NCBI RefSeq assembly: GCF_013035315.1
Contig: NZ_WQHP01000001.1
Location: 186,001 to 250,000 of the forward strand
Source of the DNA: Ruegeria arenilitoris
Lineage (GTDB): Bacteria; Pseudomonadota; Alphaproteobacteria; Rhodobacterales; Rhodobacteraceae
Direction: 5' to 3'
Length of the DNA stretch: 64,000 bases
In this document: piece by piece, positions 1-8,321 of the stretch
Position numbering within the stretch: position 1 is the first letter of the stretch
How the letters are laid out: every line of letters begins with the position of its first letter
Notes under the pieces: generated by a model
What the model saw: only the letters and a program-made list of their open reading frames with translations
Databases searched by the model: none
Told to the model about the DNA's origin: nothing
Program-made: the position numbers and the translations under genes

Positions 1-155
1 CCATCGCAATCATCGAGCATGACATGCATGTGGTCTTCAGCCTTGCCGAACGGATCACTGTTTTGGCACAGGGCACACCCTTGGTTGAAGACACTCCGGA
101 AAACATTCGCGGAAACCCAAAAGTCCGCGAAGCCTATTTGGGCGAGGCTGCGTAA
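1..155 (+). CDS. ABC transporter ATP-binding protein, LivG type (3' end only)
   Basis: The last 50 codons of a gene that starts before the window, read in frame from base 3. The sequence IIEHDMHVVFSLAERITVLAQG is the H-loop region of a LivG-type ATPase, with the switch histidine in EHDM, followed by the usual tail ending in REAYLGEAA. It would energise uptake of branched-chain amino acids, amides or urea-like solutes together with the LivF-type ATPase starting 10 bases downstream. Substrate cannot be told from this fragment. Confidence 0.9.
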   Translation, partial: IAIIEHDMHVVFSLAERITVLAQGTPLVEDTPENIRGNPKVREAYLGEAA

Positions 156-164
156 GGAAAAGCT

Positions 165-920
165 ATGAACGAGAAACCTGACTTTTCGAAAAACGCCAAT
201 CTGGCCAGCACTGCTCCAGCATTTCTTTCGGTTTGGGACATGCACTCGTACTATGGCGAAAGCTATATTGTGCAAGGTATCAGCTTCAATGTGCATGAAG
301 GCGAAATTCTCGCCCTTCTCGGGCGCAACGGTGCGGGTAAAACTTCAACCCTTCGTTCGATCGCGAGAGTGGGTGAACCTGAAGTAAAACATGGCGAAAT
401 CTGGCTGGACCACAAGCCATTGCACAACATGACAAGCTACGAAGCAGCAGCCGCCGGCCTCGGTCTGGTGCCGGAGGATAGACGTATTATTCCAGGCCTG
501 ACCGTTGAGGAAAATCTGCAACTTGCACAAATTGCTCCTCCAATCGGGTGGTCACTCGAACGGCTTTATGAACTGTTTCCTCGTCTTGGAGAGCGCAGGA
601 ATCAGGAAGGGATCACGCTATCTGGTGGCGAGCAGCAAATGCTATCAATCGCCAGAGCTCTCGCCAGAGATATCAAAGTCTTACTCTTGGATGAACCATA
701 TGAGGGCTTGGCCCCAGTCATTGTCGATGAGATAGAAAAAACCCTCATTCACGTCAAACAACAGGGTATGACCACGATCATCGTTGAACAGAACGCGGTA
801 CGCGCTTTGGAATTGGCGGACAGGGCGATCATTCTGGATACCGGAACAATCGTATTCGACGGCACGGCGAAAGAGGTGCTTGAAGACACCAATCTTCGTG
901 AGGAGTATCTGGCGATCTAA
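165..920 (+). CDS. ABC transporter ATP-binding protein, LivF type
   Basis: Cytoplasmic ATPase subunit of a branched-chain amino acid/amide-type ABC importer (HAAT family). The 251 residues show Walker A GRNGAGKT at about 53-60, the signature LSGGEQ at about 152-157, Walker B VLLLDEP at about 172-178 and the LivF hallmark EGLAPVIVDEI just after it. The first 20 residues are an extension compared with typical LivF of about 235 residues. It follows the LivG-type gene by 9 bases, so the two are co-transcribed and are probably the last genes of their operon. Substrate is unknown; permease and binding-protein genes lie outside the window. Confidence 0.93.
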   Translation: MNEKPDFSKNANLASTAPAFLSVWDMHSYYGESYIVQGISFNVHEGEILALLGRNGAGKTSTLRSIARVGEPEVKHGEIWLDHKPLHNMTSYEAAAAGLGLVPEDRRIIPGLTVEENLQLAQIAPPIGWSLERLYELFPRLGERRNQEGITLSGGEQQMLSIARALARDIKVLLLDEPYEGLAPVIVDEIEKTLIHVKQQGMTTIIVEQNAVRALELADRAIILDTGTIVFDGTAKEVLEDTNLREEYLAI

Positions 921-1354
921 TCGACATATTCCATTTAAATCAGACCAGATGGGAAGGTTCGCAACGTGCCCGAGACTCTTTTTTGACTTAAATGTAAGTT
1001 TACTGTTTTGCGCGGAACGGGCCTATTGGAACCCAAGTTCGAGTATTCATATCCGGCAGCCGAGGACCTGAAAAATCTCACAAATTTTCATAACACCTGT
1101 GTTCGCGTTGCCCACAGAGCGGACATTCGCCACGTTTCGATGTATGTTCGCTCCAGGACGAAACAAGGTTTTGGGTCGGCGGCAGGAGTTGAAACTATCT
1201 GCAGGGTAGGAGCAAAAAATAACAACAAATTTAAGGATCTGGCGTGAAGCTATTATTCTATACGAGTCGATTTGTACTTTTCCTATGTTCCTTCTTTGGG
1301 CGACACATCCCATCCATCGACGAGTATGATCGGCAGTATCAGTTTTGTACGAGA
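921..1354. other. Intergenic stretch, no gene recognised
   Basis: About 430 bases between the 3' end of the LivF-type gene and the 3' end of the BCCT/small-peptide pair. Both neighbours end here, so it is a convergent spacer. Base composition is more AT-rich than the flanking genes. Short open frames occur but have no ribosome site and no family resemblance. I see no clear terminator hairpin with a T run, no RNA gene and no repeat that I can support. Confidence 0.5.
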
Positions 1355-1447
1355 TTACGGATCTAGTCGTAATGCAAGCCAGACCAAAAATCCGATATAG
1401 GCGAAAACGCTGAGGTTGAGGGCGGTATCAATTAGTTGGCCGCTCAT
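1355..1447 (-). CDS. Small membrane peptide coupled to the BCCT transporter (30 aa)
   Basis: A 30-codon frame reads on the minus strand from an ATG at 1447-1445 to a TAA at 1357-1355. Its start overlaps the stop of the BCCT gene in the arrangement ATGA, the usual sign of translational coupling. The product begins MSGQLIDTALN, has one hydrophobic helix (about residues 10-26, LNLSVFAYIGFLVWLAL) and ends RLDP. I know of no named family for it. The known parallel is the short MetS-type subunit that accompanies some NSS amino acid carriers; a similar accessory role for a BCCT carrier is inference. Composition (helix, charged short tail) is not random but length makes the call provisional. Confidence 0.55.
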   Translation of the reverse strand: MSGQLIDTALNLSVFAYIGFLVWLALRLDP

Positions 1448-2937
1448 GATTTGTCCTCGCGCATCAGGCATTTGAACAAGCAGATCACCAGGATTGGCAC
1501 AATAAAGACGAAGGCGATCGCTGACAGGGCGATGATAGACCTGACCAATGATATGTCACCGACCAGAATCATCGCCAAGCCCAATGCCCCAAGGATGATG
1601 CCCCAGATCGTTCTGAGCTTGGGCGAAGGGTTGTCGTCCCCATCAGCGCCTATCATCGCTAGGGTGAAGCCTGCGCTGACGACGCTGGTGACCACGAACA
1701 GGAATGCCGCCACAATCGTTGCGGTTCGCGTTATCGGATCCAGCGGAAATCGTTCAAGCAGGGCAAACGTTGTGGCGTCCAGGTTCTCAACGTTTACGGC
1801 GGACAATGCTCCGTCCTGCCGCAGCGCATCGAAAAAGCCCAGGCCTCCGAACACGCCGAACCACAGGATGGAAAACAGGGTAGGCGTGACGACGACTCCG
1901 ATCAGGAATTCGCGGATCGTGCGCCCGCGTGAAATCCGGGCGATGAAGATGCCGACAAAGGGTGACCAGGCCAGCCACCAGATCATGTAGTTCAGCGTCC
2001 AGCCCTGAAACCAGCCGACCAGAATGTCGTCAAAAAACTCGGCGGTCGAAAACCCTGCAGGCAGGACGCCGAACAGGTAACGTCCAAATCCGGTGACGAT
2101 TCCGTCCATCAGGTAGGACGTTGGGCCAAGGACCAGAAGATAGACCATCATCCCAACGGCGATCAGCATCGCAGCGTTCGAGAGTCGTGCCATTCCGTCG
2201 CTCAGGTCGCGTCGTAGGGGGATGATGAACGCGATGCACAGCAAAACGAAGACAGGCAGGGTCAGAACGCCAGGGGAGTCGACGCCGATCAATCCTGCCA
2301 GCCCGGTCTGGATCTGAAAGACGCCCATTGCCAAAGACCCTGCCAGCCCGACGGCTATGGCCACGATTGACAGCAGGTCGAACAGCCAGCCCATTGCTTT
2401 GGTCCAGCGGGCCTCGACCAATGCGTCCAGAACCGGGGCGCTTAGCAATAGGGTGCGGCCACGGCGATAGGCGAAATAGGCGATGACCAGACCGACAATT
2501 CCGTAGATGGCCCAAGCGTGGAAGCCCCAGTTCAGATAGGTCACAAACAGGGCCTGGCTGGCCGCCCTGGCGTCTGGGCTGTATTGGCGAAGAACTTCGT
2601 AATGGGTCAGAGGTTCCGCCGCCCCGTAAAACAGCAGCCCGACGCCCATTCCGGCGGCAAACAGCATCGCGATCCATGCAGGGGTCGAAAACTCGGGCTC
2701 TGCGTTGTCGGGGCCAAGGCGAATGTCTCCGAACCGCGACAGGGCAAGGTACAGGGACACAAACAACAGCGCGCTGACCTCAAGCATGATGAACCAGCCA
2801 CGGCTGTCGAACTGCGTCGCCACGGCCGCGGCCGCAATTCGACCCAGCCCCTGTGGGTCGGCGATACCCCAGGCCGCAATGGCCGCGCTAATCGCCAATG
2901 CGATTACAAGCATCGGGCTGGGAGATTTTCCGTCCAC
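1444..2937 (-). CDS. BCCT family transporter (betaine/choline/carnitine type)
   Basis: Inner-membrane secondary carrier of the betaine-choline-carnitine transporter family, 497 residues, the usual length, about 12 membrane helices. Visible family marks are the glycine-rich GMGVGLLFYGAAEP segment near residue 95, NWGFHAWAIYG in the next helix, and the aromatic WWLAWSPFVGIFIARISRGRT motif that forms the substrate box and the conserved loop after it. Family members move compatible solutes or DMSP-like compounds with Na+ or H+. The start is a GTG at 2937 preceded by AAAGGG at about 9 bases. There is no long C-terminal regulatory tail, so osmosensing of the BetP kind is unlikely. A 30-residue membrane peptide overlaps its stop codon. 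Confidence 0.93.
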   Translation of the reverse strand: MDGKSPSPMLVIALAISAAIAAWGIADPQGLGRIAAAAVATQFDSRGWFIMLEVSALLFVSLYLALSRFGDIRLGPDNAEPEFSTPAWIAMLFAAGMGVGLLFYGAAEPLTHYEVLRQYSPDARAASQALFVTYLNWGFHAWAIYGIVGLVIAYFAYRRGRTLLLSAPVLDALVEARWTKAMGWLFDLLSIVAIAVGLAGSLAMGVFQIQTGLAGLIGVDSPGVLTLPVFVLLCIAFIIPLRRDLSDGMARLSNAAMLIAVGMMVYLLVLGPTSYLMDGIVTGFGRYLFGVLPAGFSTAEFFDDILVGWFQGWTLNYMIWWLAWSPFVGIFIARISRGRTIREFLIGVVVTPTLFSILWFGVFGGLGFFDALRQDGALSAVNVENLDATTFALLERFPLDPITRTATIVAAFLFVVTSVVSAGFTLAMIGADGDDNPSPKLRTIWGIILGALGLAMILVGDISLVRSIIALSAIAFVFIVPILVICLFKCLMREDKS

Positions 2938-3326
2938 GGTCCAGCGCCCTTTCGTTCGGTCCTTGGAAGCACTTGGTCGTAGCTCTGAGCCTAGATTGTG
3001 ACTTTTAAAGTTTCAAAGTGTTTATGAGTGGTTAGCAAACGTGAACCGGCTCGGTCCAAGCCTGTCGCACCGATTGGTGCCAAAACCCGTGTTTAAAGGG
3101 GGAAAGTTTCGGAAACGTCTTCACATCTGCCGATCCGCGCTATCTGGCCCGGTGCGGGGGTTGACAAGCGGAGTGTCTGAATGAAACGTCAAATATGTTG
3201 GGAGACTTTTGATTTTCAGATGCTTGACCCGTTGCAAGACGGGCGCGCTTGCCGTACCGGCAAGGTCCCTGGACGGGGGCCGCTGATCGGTTTCTCATCC
3301 ACAATAAGAATTGGGAGTTCTCAAAA
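2938..3326. promoter_or_regulatory. Divergent intergenic region with leader hairpins before the TAXI gene
   Basis: About 390 bases separate the divergent BCCT and TAXI-binding-protein genes, so both promoters must lie here. A small palindrome GCACC-GATT-GGTGC is at 3067-3080. A TTGACA at 3161-3166 could be a -35 element, but I find no convincing -10 at the right spacing. Closer to the TAXI gene are two back-to-back perfect hairpins, CCCGT/ACGGG (3228-3243) and CTTGCCG/CGGCAAG with a three-base loop (3248-3264), without a T run. They probably belong to the mRNA leader. Function is unproven. Confidence 0.45.
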
Positions 3327-4295
3327 ATGAAAAACAGCAGCAAGCTTAGCCTGGGCGCGGTCGTAACTGCCGCACTTATGGCTCCGGCCGCTTATGCAGA
3401 AGAATTCATCACCATCGGTACCGGCGGCGTGACCGGCGTTTACTATCCGACTGGTGGCGCGATCTGCCGTCTGGTGAACAAAGGCCGCAAAGAGCACGGC
3501 GTGCGTTGCTCGGTCGAGTCGACCGGTGGTTCGGTCTACAACATCAACACCATTCGCGAAGGCGAGCTGGAGTTCGGTGTTGCGCAGTCCGACTGGCAGT
3601 ACCACGCCTATAACGGCAGCTCGAAATTCGAAGAGGCTGGCCCCTTCGAAAACCTGCGCGCCGTATTCTCGGTACACCCCGAGCCGTTCACTGTTGTGGC
3701 ACGTGCCGATTCCGGCATTTCCAACTTCGAAGACCTGAAGGGCAAGCGCGTCAATATCGGTAACCCCGGTTCCGGTCAGCGCGGCACCATGGAGGTTCTG
3801 CTGGGCGAAATGGGTTGGTCCACCGACGATTTCGAACTGGCGACCGAGCTGAAGGCGGCTGAACAGTCGGCGGCTCTGTGCGACAACCAGATCGACGCAA
3901 TGGTCTACACCGTTGGTCACCCGTCGGGTTCGATCCAGGAAGCCACCACGGCGTGTGACTCGGTTCTGGTGAACGTCAGCGGTGAAGCCGTAGACAAGCT
4001 GGTCAACGACAACTCGTTCTACCGCACCGCAACCATCCCCGGTGGTATGTATCGCGGTTCGGATGGCGACACCTCGACCTTTGGTGTTGGCGCGACCTTC
4101 GTGACTTCGGCAGACGTGTCGGAAGATGCGGTTTATGCAGTTGTCAGCTCGGTCTTCGAGAACTTCGATGACTTCAAAAAGCTGCACCCGGCATTTGCCA
4201 ACCTCAAGCCCGAAGAAATGATCGCAGACGGCCTGTCGGCTCCGCTGCATCCGGGCGCCGAGAAGTACTACAAAGAAAAAGGCTGGATTCAGTAA
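3327..4295 (+). CDS. TAXI family TRAP transporter solute-binding protein
   Basis: Periplasmic binding protein of a TAXI-type TRAP transporter, 322 residues. I start it at the ATG at 3327, which has GGGAG about 9 bases upstream and opens with a clean signal peptide ([24 protein letters not shown], cut before EEF). The mature protein begins with [25 protein letters not shown], the family hallmark, and continues with [11 protein letters not shown] and the [17 protein letters not shown] stretch. It hands its ligand to the fused permease encoded next. Ligands of TAXI systems are poorly known, with glutamate/glutamine or C4-dicarboxylates reported for a few. A strong hairpin lies between this gene and the permease gene. 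Confidence 0.95.
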   Translation: MKNSSKLSLGAVVTAALMAPAAYAEEFITIGTGGVTGVYYPTGGAICRLVNKGRKEHGVRCSVESTGGSVYNINTIREGELEFGVAQSDWQYHAYNGSSKFEEAGPFENLRAVFSVHPEPFTVVARADSGISNFEDLKGKRVNIGNPGSGQRGTMEVLLGEMGWSTDDFELATELKAAEQSAALCDNQIDAMVYTVGHPSGSIQEATTACDSVLVNVSGEAVDKLVNDNSFYRTATIPGGMYRGSDGDTSTFGVGATFVTSADVSEDAVYAVVSSVFENFDDFKKLHPAFANLKPEEMIADGLSAPLHPGAEKYYKEKGWIQ

Positions 4296-4307
4296 GCCAG
4301 ACCTGAC

Positions 4308-4331
4308 GCAGGGTGCCTACGGGCGCCCTGC
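4308..4331 (+). terminator. Stem-loop between binding protein and permease genes
   Basis: A 10-bp stem (GCAGGGTGCC paired with GGCGCCCTGC, one G-T pair) closed by the loop TACG, giving the extra-stable C(UACG)G tetraloop. No T run follows, so it is not a classical terminator. It is placed 12 bases after the binding-protein stop and 65 bases before the permease start. Such hairpins commonly protect the upstream message from 3' decay and so raise the amount of binding protein relative to permease; that role is inferred. Confidence 0.6.
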
Positions 4332-4395
4332 AACCCAAGCCCGAATAAATCGGGTGGATGAGAAGGCCGAAAAGGCCGCGACGGGGAGACATTTC

Positions 4396-7008
4396 ATGAG
4401 TTCCGACACACAATCCAATCGTCCGCTATCCGAAGAAGAACTACAGGACCTTGTAGCCTCGTCCGATGCGGGTGGACGCAATCCGGTCGGTAATGTCGGA
4501 GTATTTCTGGCCGTCGTCGCCGCAATCTGGTCGATTTTTCAGGTCGTGTTGGCCTCACCTCTTGCGAATTACGTGCTGCCCGGCAGCATCGTGAACAACG
4601 CGCGGCAGTTCCATTTGGCCTTTGCGATGTTTCTGGCCTTTGCGGCTTATCCAGCGCTGAAGTCCAGCCCGCGCGATCACATCCCGATTCAGGATTGGAT
4701 CATGGGCCTGCTGGGCGCGTTTGTCGCGCTGTACGGCTATTTCTTCTACCAAAAGATCGTCGATGCCGGTGGTCTTGCGGATGACACAGACAAATGGGTC
4801 GCATTGCTTGGCCTGCTATTGCTGTTCGAGGCCGCGCGGCGCGCGCTTGGCCCGGCAATGGCGATCATTGCAACGATCTTCCTGGCTTATGTTTTCTTCG
4901 GCTCATCCGATTGGGTGCCCGAGGTTATCCGCTGGAAAGGCGCGAGCCTGAAAAAAGCGATGAGCCATATGTGGATCACGTCCGAGGGTGTATTTGGCAT
5001 CGCGCTTGGGGTTTCGACCAAATTCGTGTTCCTGTTCGTGCTGTTCGGAGCGTTGCTCGATAAGGCCGGAGCAGGGAACTACTTTATCAAAATGGCATTT
5101 GGCGCACTGGGCCACCTGCGCGGTGGTCCGGCCAAAGCGGCCGTTGTGGGCTCGGCGGCGACCGGCCTGATCTCGGGCTCGTCCATCGCCAACGTTGTCA
5201 CCACCGGCACATTCACCATCCCGCTGATGAAGCGCGTTGGGTTCAGCAGTGAACAGGCGGGCTCGGTCGAGGTTGCCAGTTCGGTGAACGGCCAGATCAT
5301 GCCCCCCGTTATGGGTGCTGCGGCCTTCCTGATGGTGGAATATGTCGGCATTTCCTATGTCGAGGTGATCACCCACGCCTTCCTGCCGGCAGCGATCTCG
5401 TACATCGCGCTGGTCTATATCGTGCACCTTGAAGCGGTGAAGCGGAACATGCCCACGCTGGGCGACCGCGACGTGCATCTGGCGCGTACCGTTGTTGGGA
5501 TGCTGTCTTTCTTCCTGGTTTTCGCCGGCCTCTGCTATGGCTCGCAATTCCCGGTCGAAGCGGTGACCAATTGGGTGCCGTCCATGGCCGGTCTGGTGCT
5601 TAGCCTGATTGTCTGTGCGGTCTACGTGGTGCTACTGAAGCTGGCCGCCACGGTGCCAGACCTTGAGCCGGACGATCCAAACGCGAAAGAGGTGCAACTG
5701 CCCGTAATCGCGGACATCTACAAAGCCGGTCTGCACTATCTGCTGCCGATCATTGTTCTGGTCTACTTCCTGATGATCGAGCAGAAATCGCCGGGTCTGT
5801 CCGCCTTCTGGGCGACGGCACTGTTGTTCGTGATCCTGCTGACGCAGAAACCGCTCAAGGCGATCTTCCGCGGGCAAAGCAACGTCTACAACACATTCAT
5901 CGATGGTGTCGCCGACCTGTGGCAGGGCCTGATTGACGGCGCGCGCAACATGATCGGGATCGCTCTGGCCACGGCCACGGCGGGCGTGATCGTGGGCACC
6001 GTGACCCTGACCGGTGTGGGGCAGGTAATGGCCGATCTGGTCGAGTTCTTGTCGGGCGGCAATCTGATCCTGATGCTGGTGATGGTTGGCCTGCTCAGCC
6101 TGATCCTTGGCATGGGCCTACCGACCACCGCGAATTACATCGTCGTCAGTTCGCTGATGGCGGGTGTGGTTGTCGAACTGGGCGCGCAGAGCGGATTGAT
6201 CGTGCCGCTGATCGCCGTGCACCTGTTCGTGTTCTATTTCGGGATCATGGCGGACGTGACGCCGCCGGTTGGGCTGGCCAGCTTTGCAGCGGCCGCCGTG
6301 TCCGGCGGAGACGCGATCAAGACGGGCTTTACAGCGTTCTTCTACTCTCTGCGCACCGTTGCCTTGCCGTTCGTGTTCATCTTCAACACCGACCTGCTGC
6401 TGATCGATGTAACCTGGATCGAGGGGATAACAGTGGCGATATTTGCCACCATTGCCATCCTGGTCTTTACCGCAGGTACAATGGGTTACTTCCTGACGCA
6501 CAGCCGTATCTACGAAAGCGTCGCGCTGATCTTTGTGGCCTTTGCCCTGTTCAGGCCGGATTTCTTCATGGATCGTATCTCACCGCCCTTCACCTCGGTC
6601 GAGCCGTCTGTCTTTGTCGAGACGATAGGGCAAACACCACCGGGCACCGAAGTGCGGATGGTGATCAGCGGGCCGGACTTCGATACGCTTGAGATGACGG
6701 ACACCACAGTCGTCGTGCCTGTCGGCAGTGAAGAAGGTGGCCAAGCGCGCGTTGATGCTATGGGCCTGCTGCTGATTGAGGAAGACGGGTTGGTCAAACT
6801 TGAAGAACCGATGTTTGGATCCCCGGTTGCCAACGATCTGGACATCTTTGACTACTATGGGGATGAGGCCGTGCGCCTGACCTCGGTCAGCCTGCCGTCC
6901 AGCCAGCCGCCGAAGCAGCTGATCTACATTCCGGCAATGCTGTTGCTGGGTCTGATCGCCTTCCTGCAACGCAGCCGTGCCGCCAGAAAAGAAGAGGTGC
7001 CCGCATGA
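4396..7008 (+). CDS. TRAP transporter fused permease (DctQM type, TAXI system) with DUF3394 tail
   Basis: Inner-membrane permease of the TAXI TRAP transporter, 870 residues, in which the small 4-helix (Q) and large 12-helix (M) subunits are one chain. I start it at 4396, with GGGGAG 8 bases upstream, rather than at an earlier in-frame codon. Recognisable M-subunit segments are SAATGLISGSSIANVVTTGTFTIPLMKR and GQIMPPVMGAAAFLM near residues 255-310, and the second repeat LGMGLPTTANYIV and FYFGIMADVTPPVGLASFAA near 570-630. After the last helices comes a soluble region of about 130 residues (from about residue 730) matching the DUF3394 region found on TAXI fused permeases, then a final helix and a basic tail. 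Its stop overlaps the start of the UspA gene. Confidence 0.95.
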   Translation: MSSDTQSNRPLSEEELQDLVASSDAGGRNPVGNVGVFLAVVAAIWSIFQVVLASPLANYVLPGSIVNNARQFHLAFAMFLAFAAYPALKSSPRDHIPIQDWIMGLLGAFVALYGYFFYQKIVDAGGLADDTDKWVALLGLLLLFEAARRALGPAMAIIATIFLAYVFFGSSDWVPEVIRWKGASLKKAMSHMWITSEGVFGIALGVSTKFVFLFVLFGALLDKAGAGNYFIKMAFGALGHLRGGPAKAAVVGSAATGLISGSSIANVVTTGTFTIPLMKRVGFSSEQAGSVEVASSVNGQIMPPVMGAAAFLMVEYVGISYVEVITHAFLPAAISYIALVYIVHLEAVKRNMPTLGDRDVHLARTVVGMLSFFLVFAGLCYGSQFPVEAVTNWVPSMAGLVLSLIVCAVYVVLLKLAATVPDLEPDDPNAKEVQLPVIADIYKAGLHYLLPIIVLVYFLMIEQKSPGLSAFWATALLFVILLTQKPLKAIFRGQSNVYNTFIDGVADLWQGLIDGARNMIGIALATATAGVIVGTVTLTGVGQVMADLVEFLSGGNLILMLVMVGLLSLILGMGLPTTANYIVVSSLMAGVVVELGAQSGLIVPLIAVHLFVFYFGIMADVTPPVGLASFAAAAVSGGDAIKTGFTAFFYSLRTVALPFVFIFNTDLLLIDVTWIEGITVAIFATIAILVFTAGTMGYFLTHSRIYESVALIFVAFALFRPDFFMDRISPPFTSVEPSVFVETIGQTPPGTEVRMVISGPDFDTLEMTDTTVVVPVGSEEGGQARVDAMGLLLIEEDGLVKLEEPMFGSPVANDLDIFDYYGDEAVRLTSVSLPSSQPPKQLIYIPAMLLLGLIAFLQRSRAARKEEVPA

Positions 7009-7436
7009 CAAACGCTGTTCTTTGTGCTGTCGATATCAGCAATGGTGATCTTGATTCACCAATTCTGAAAAAGGCGGCTGCGCTAGCGGATCAAGAGAAC
7101 GCACAGCTGGATGTGGTCACCGTCCTGCCGGATTTCGGAGAAAGCTGGGTGTCTGGTTTCTTTGAAAGCGATTTCCACGACAAGGCGATGGAAGAGGCGC
7201 ATTCAAAGCTGGCTGAGATGTGTGTCGCAGCCGTCGGGTCCGAGCGGAACGAAAAAATCCGCCATGTGGTCGCAACTGGCACTGCTTATCAGGAAATCCT
7301 GAAAACCGCAGAAAGCGCGGGCAGCGATCTGATCGTGATCGGGGCGCATAAACCGGATTTCAAGGATTACCTGCTGGGTCCGAATGCGGCACGGGTTGTG
7401 CGGCATTCGAACGTCTCTGTCTACGTGGTGCGCTGA
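7005..7436 (+). CDS. Universal stress protein A family, TRAP-associated
   Basis: Cytoplasmic UspA-fold protein of 143 residues. It starts inside the stop of the TRAP permease gene (ATGA), so it is coupled to it; the best-known parallel is TeaD of the Halomonas ectoine TRAP transporter, an ATP-binding regulator of transport. The fold ends in LIVIGAHKPDFKDYLLGPNAARVVRHSNVSVYVVR-like C-terminus (two consecutive pieces), where the ATP-binding pattern G-2X-G-9X-G-(S/T) would be expected. Here the second glycine and the final G-S/T are replaced (GAHK, LLGPN), so nucleotide binding is doubtful. A role in modulating the transporter is inferred from position. Confidence 0.9.
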   Translation: MTNAVLCAVDISNGDLDSPILKKAAALADQENAQLDVVTVLPDFGESWVSGFFESDFHDKAMEEAHSKLAEMCVAAVGSERNEKIRHVVATGTAYQEILKTAESAGSDLIVIGAHKPDFKDYLLGPNAARVVRHSNVSVYVVR

Positions 7437-7438
7437 GA

Positions 7439-8254
7439 TTACTCGGCCAGGCCAAGGGCGCACAGGTGCTCAAAGCCCGGCAAAACGTCTTTGCTGTCAC
7501 GCAATTCCAGCACTAGCCGTGCTTGGGGCGCGCAGTCGACCAGCGCCTCAAAAACCGCCTGCCAATTGACGCTGCCCTGACCGGGGCGCCAATGGCGGTC
7601 GGCATAGCCGTCCGCGTCCTGCAGATGTACATGGGCAAGCTTTTCGCCAGCGGCCCGGACATAGTAGTCGACCGGCGGCGCGCCGTTTGAGCCATGTGCA
7701 TAGTGCGCATGTCCGGTGTCCAGAGAAACGCGCACATATTTCGAACCGAAGCTTTCGGCCAAATCGACGCGATAGGTCGGGTCATTGTCTTCGATGTTCT
7801 CGATCACCAGTTCGACACCGTGCGTCTGGGCGCGCTCGACAATCGGGTTCAGAGTTTCATGCACCCGTGACATTTGGTTTTGCCGAGCGTTGAGGGTCAT
7901 GTTCAGGTTGTTGTGGTCCCAGGTGGTGTAAGGGGAATGCACCACCATCTGCGTCGCCCCCAAGCGCGCTGCGACGTCCAGCCCCTGGTTCATTCGTTTC
8001 TGGATTATAGCGCGGATTTCCGGGTCACGGCAATCTAAGGGCAGGTCATAAAACGGCCCGTGGATGCCGAGTCGCCCGGTATATCCCGTGAGGGCGGTTT
8101 TCGCCTCTTGTATCAACGGATCAGGCGCGTCTCCGGGGTTGTCGGGAAGCAGAAAATCCTGAATCTCCAAATCGCGCTGCCCGTCGAGCAACCAGTCCCG
8201 ATGCGCTGCCAGATCGGCAACCATCAGCGCCGCGCCTACTTTCAGTTTGGTCAT
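7439..8254 (-). CDS. Sugar phosphate isomerase/epimerase family (xylose isomerase-like TIM barrel)
   Basis: A 271-residue TIM-barrel protein of the AP-endonuclease-2/xylose-isomerase-like superfamily. Metal-site segments typical of the family can be seen: LGIHGPFYD, QMVVHSPY, LVIENIEDNDP (Glu ligand), VSLDTGHAHYAHG (Asp/His ligands), LAHVHLQDADG and LVLELRDSKD. Members isomerise or epimerise keto-sugars or inositol derivatives; the substrate here is unknown. It stands alone on the minus strand, its stop two bases from the end of the convergent UspA gene. The start at 8254 gives an N-terminus (MTKLKVGAALM) that fits the first strand of the barrel. Confidence 0.8.
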   Translation of the reverse strand: MTKLKVGAALMVADLAAHRDWLLDGQRDLEIQDFLLPDNPGDAPDPLIQEAKTALTGYTGRLGIHGPFYDLPLDCRDPEIRAIIQKRMNQGLDVAARLGATQMVVHSPYTTWDHNNLNMTLNARQNQMSRVHETLNPIVERAQTHGVELVIENIEDNDPTYRVDLAESFGSKYVRVSLDTGHAHYAHGSNGAPPVDYYVRAAGEKLAHVHLQDADGYADRHWRPGQGSVNWQAVFEALVDCAPQARLVLELRDSKDVLPGFEHLCALGLAE

Positions 8255-8321
8255 GAAATCTTTGCCCTTTCTTGGTCGCCGCCTTGATAGAGTCGGCGTG
8301 TGACAGAAGGGCGACAGGGGA

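Noticed and set aside
1008-1247. Possible small gene in the spacer after the LivF gene
   Set aside because: No ribosome site, mixed composition and no recognisable protein; treated as intergenic.
1436-1990. Plus-strand 184-codon frame opposite the BCCT gene
   Set aside because: It is antisense to a clear transporter gene and has no family resemblance; high-GC codon use opens such frames.
3161-3196. TTGACA as -35 box of a TAXI promoter
   Set aside because: No acceptable -10 at 16-18 bases; AAATAT is 24 bases away.
3321-4250. 309-codon minus-strand frame opposite the TAXI binding protein
   Set aside because: Antisense shadow of a well-supported gene; no start signal.
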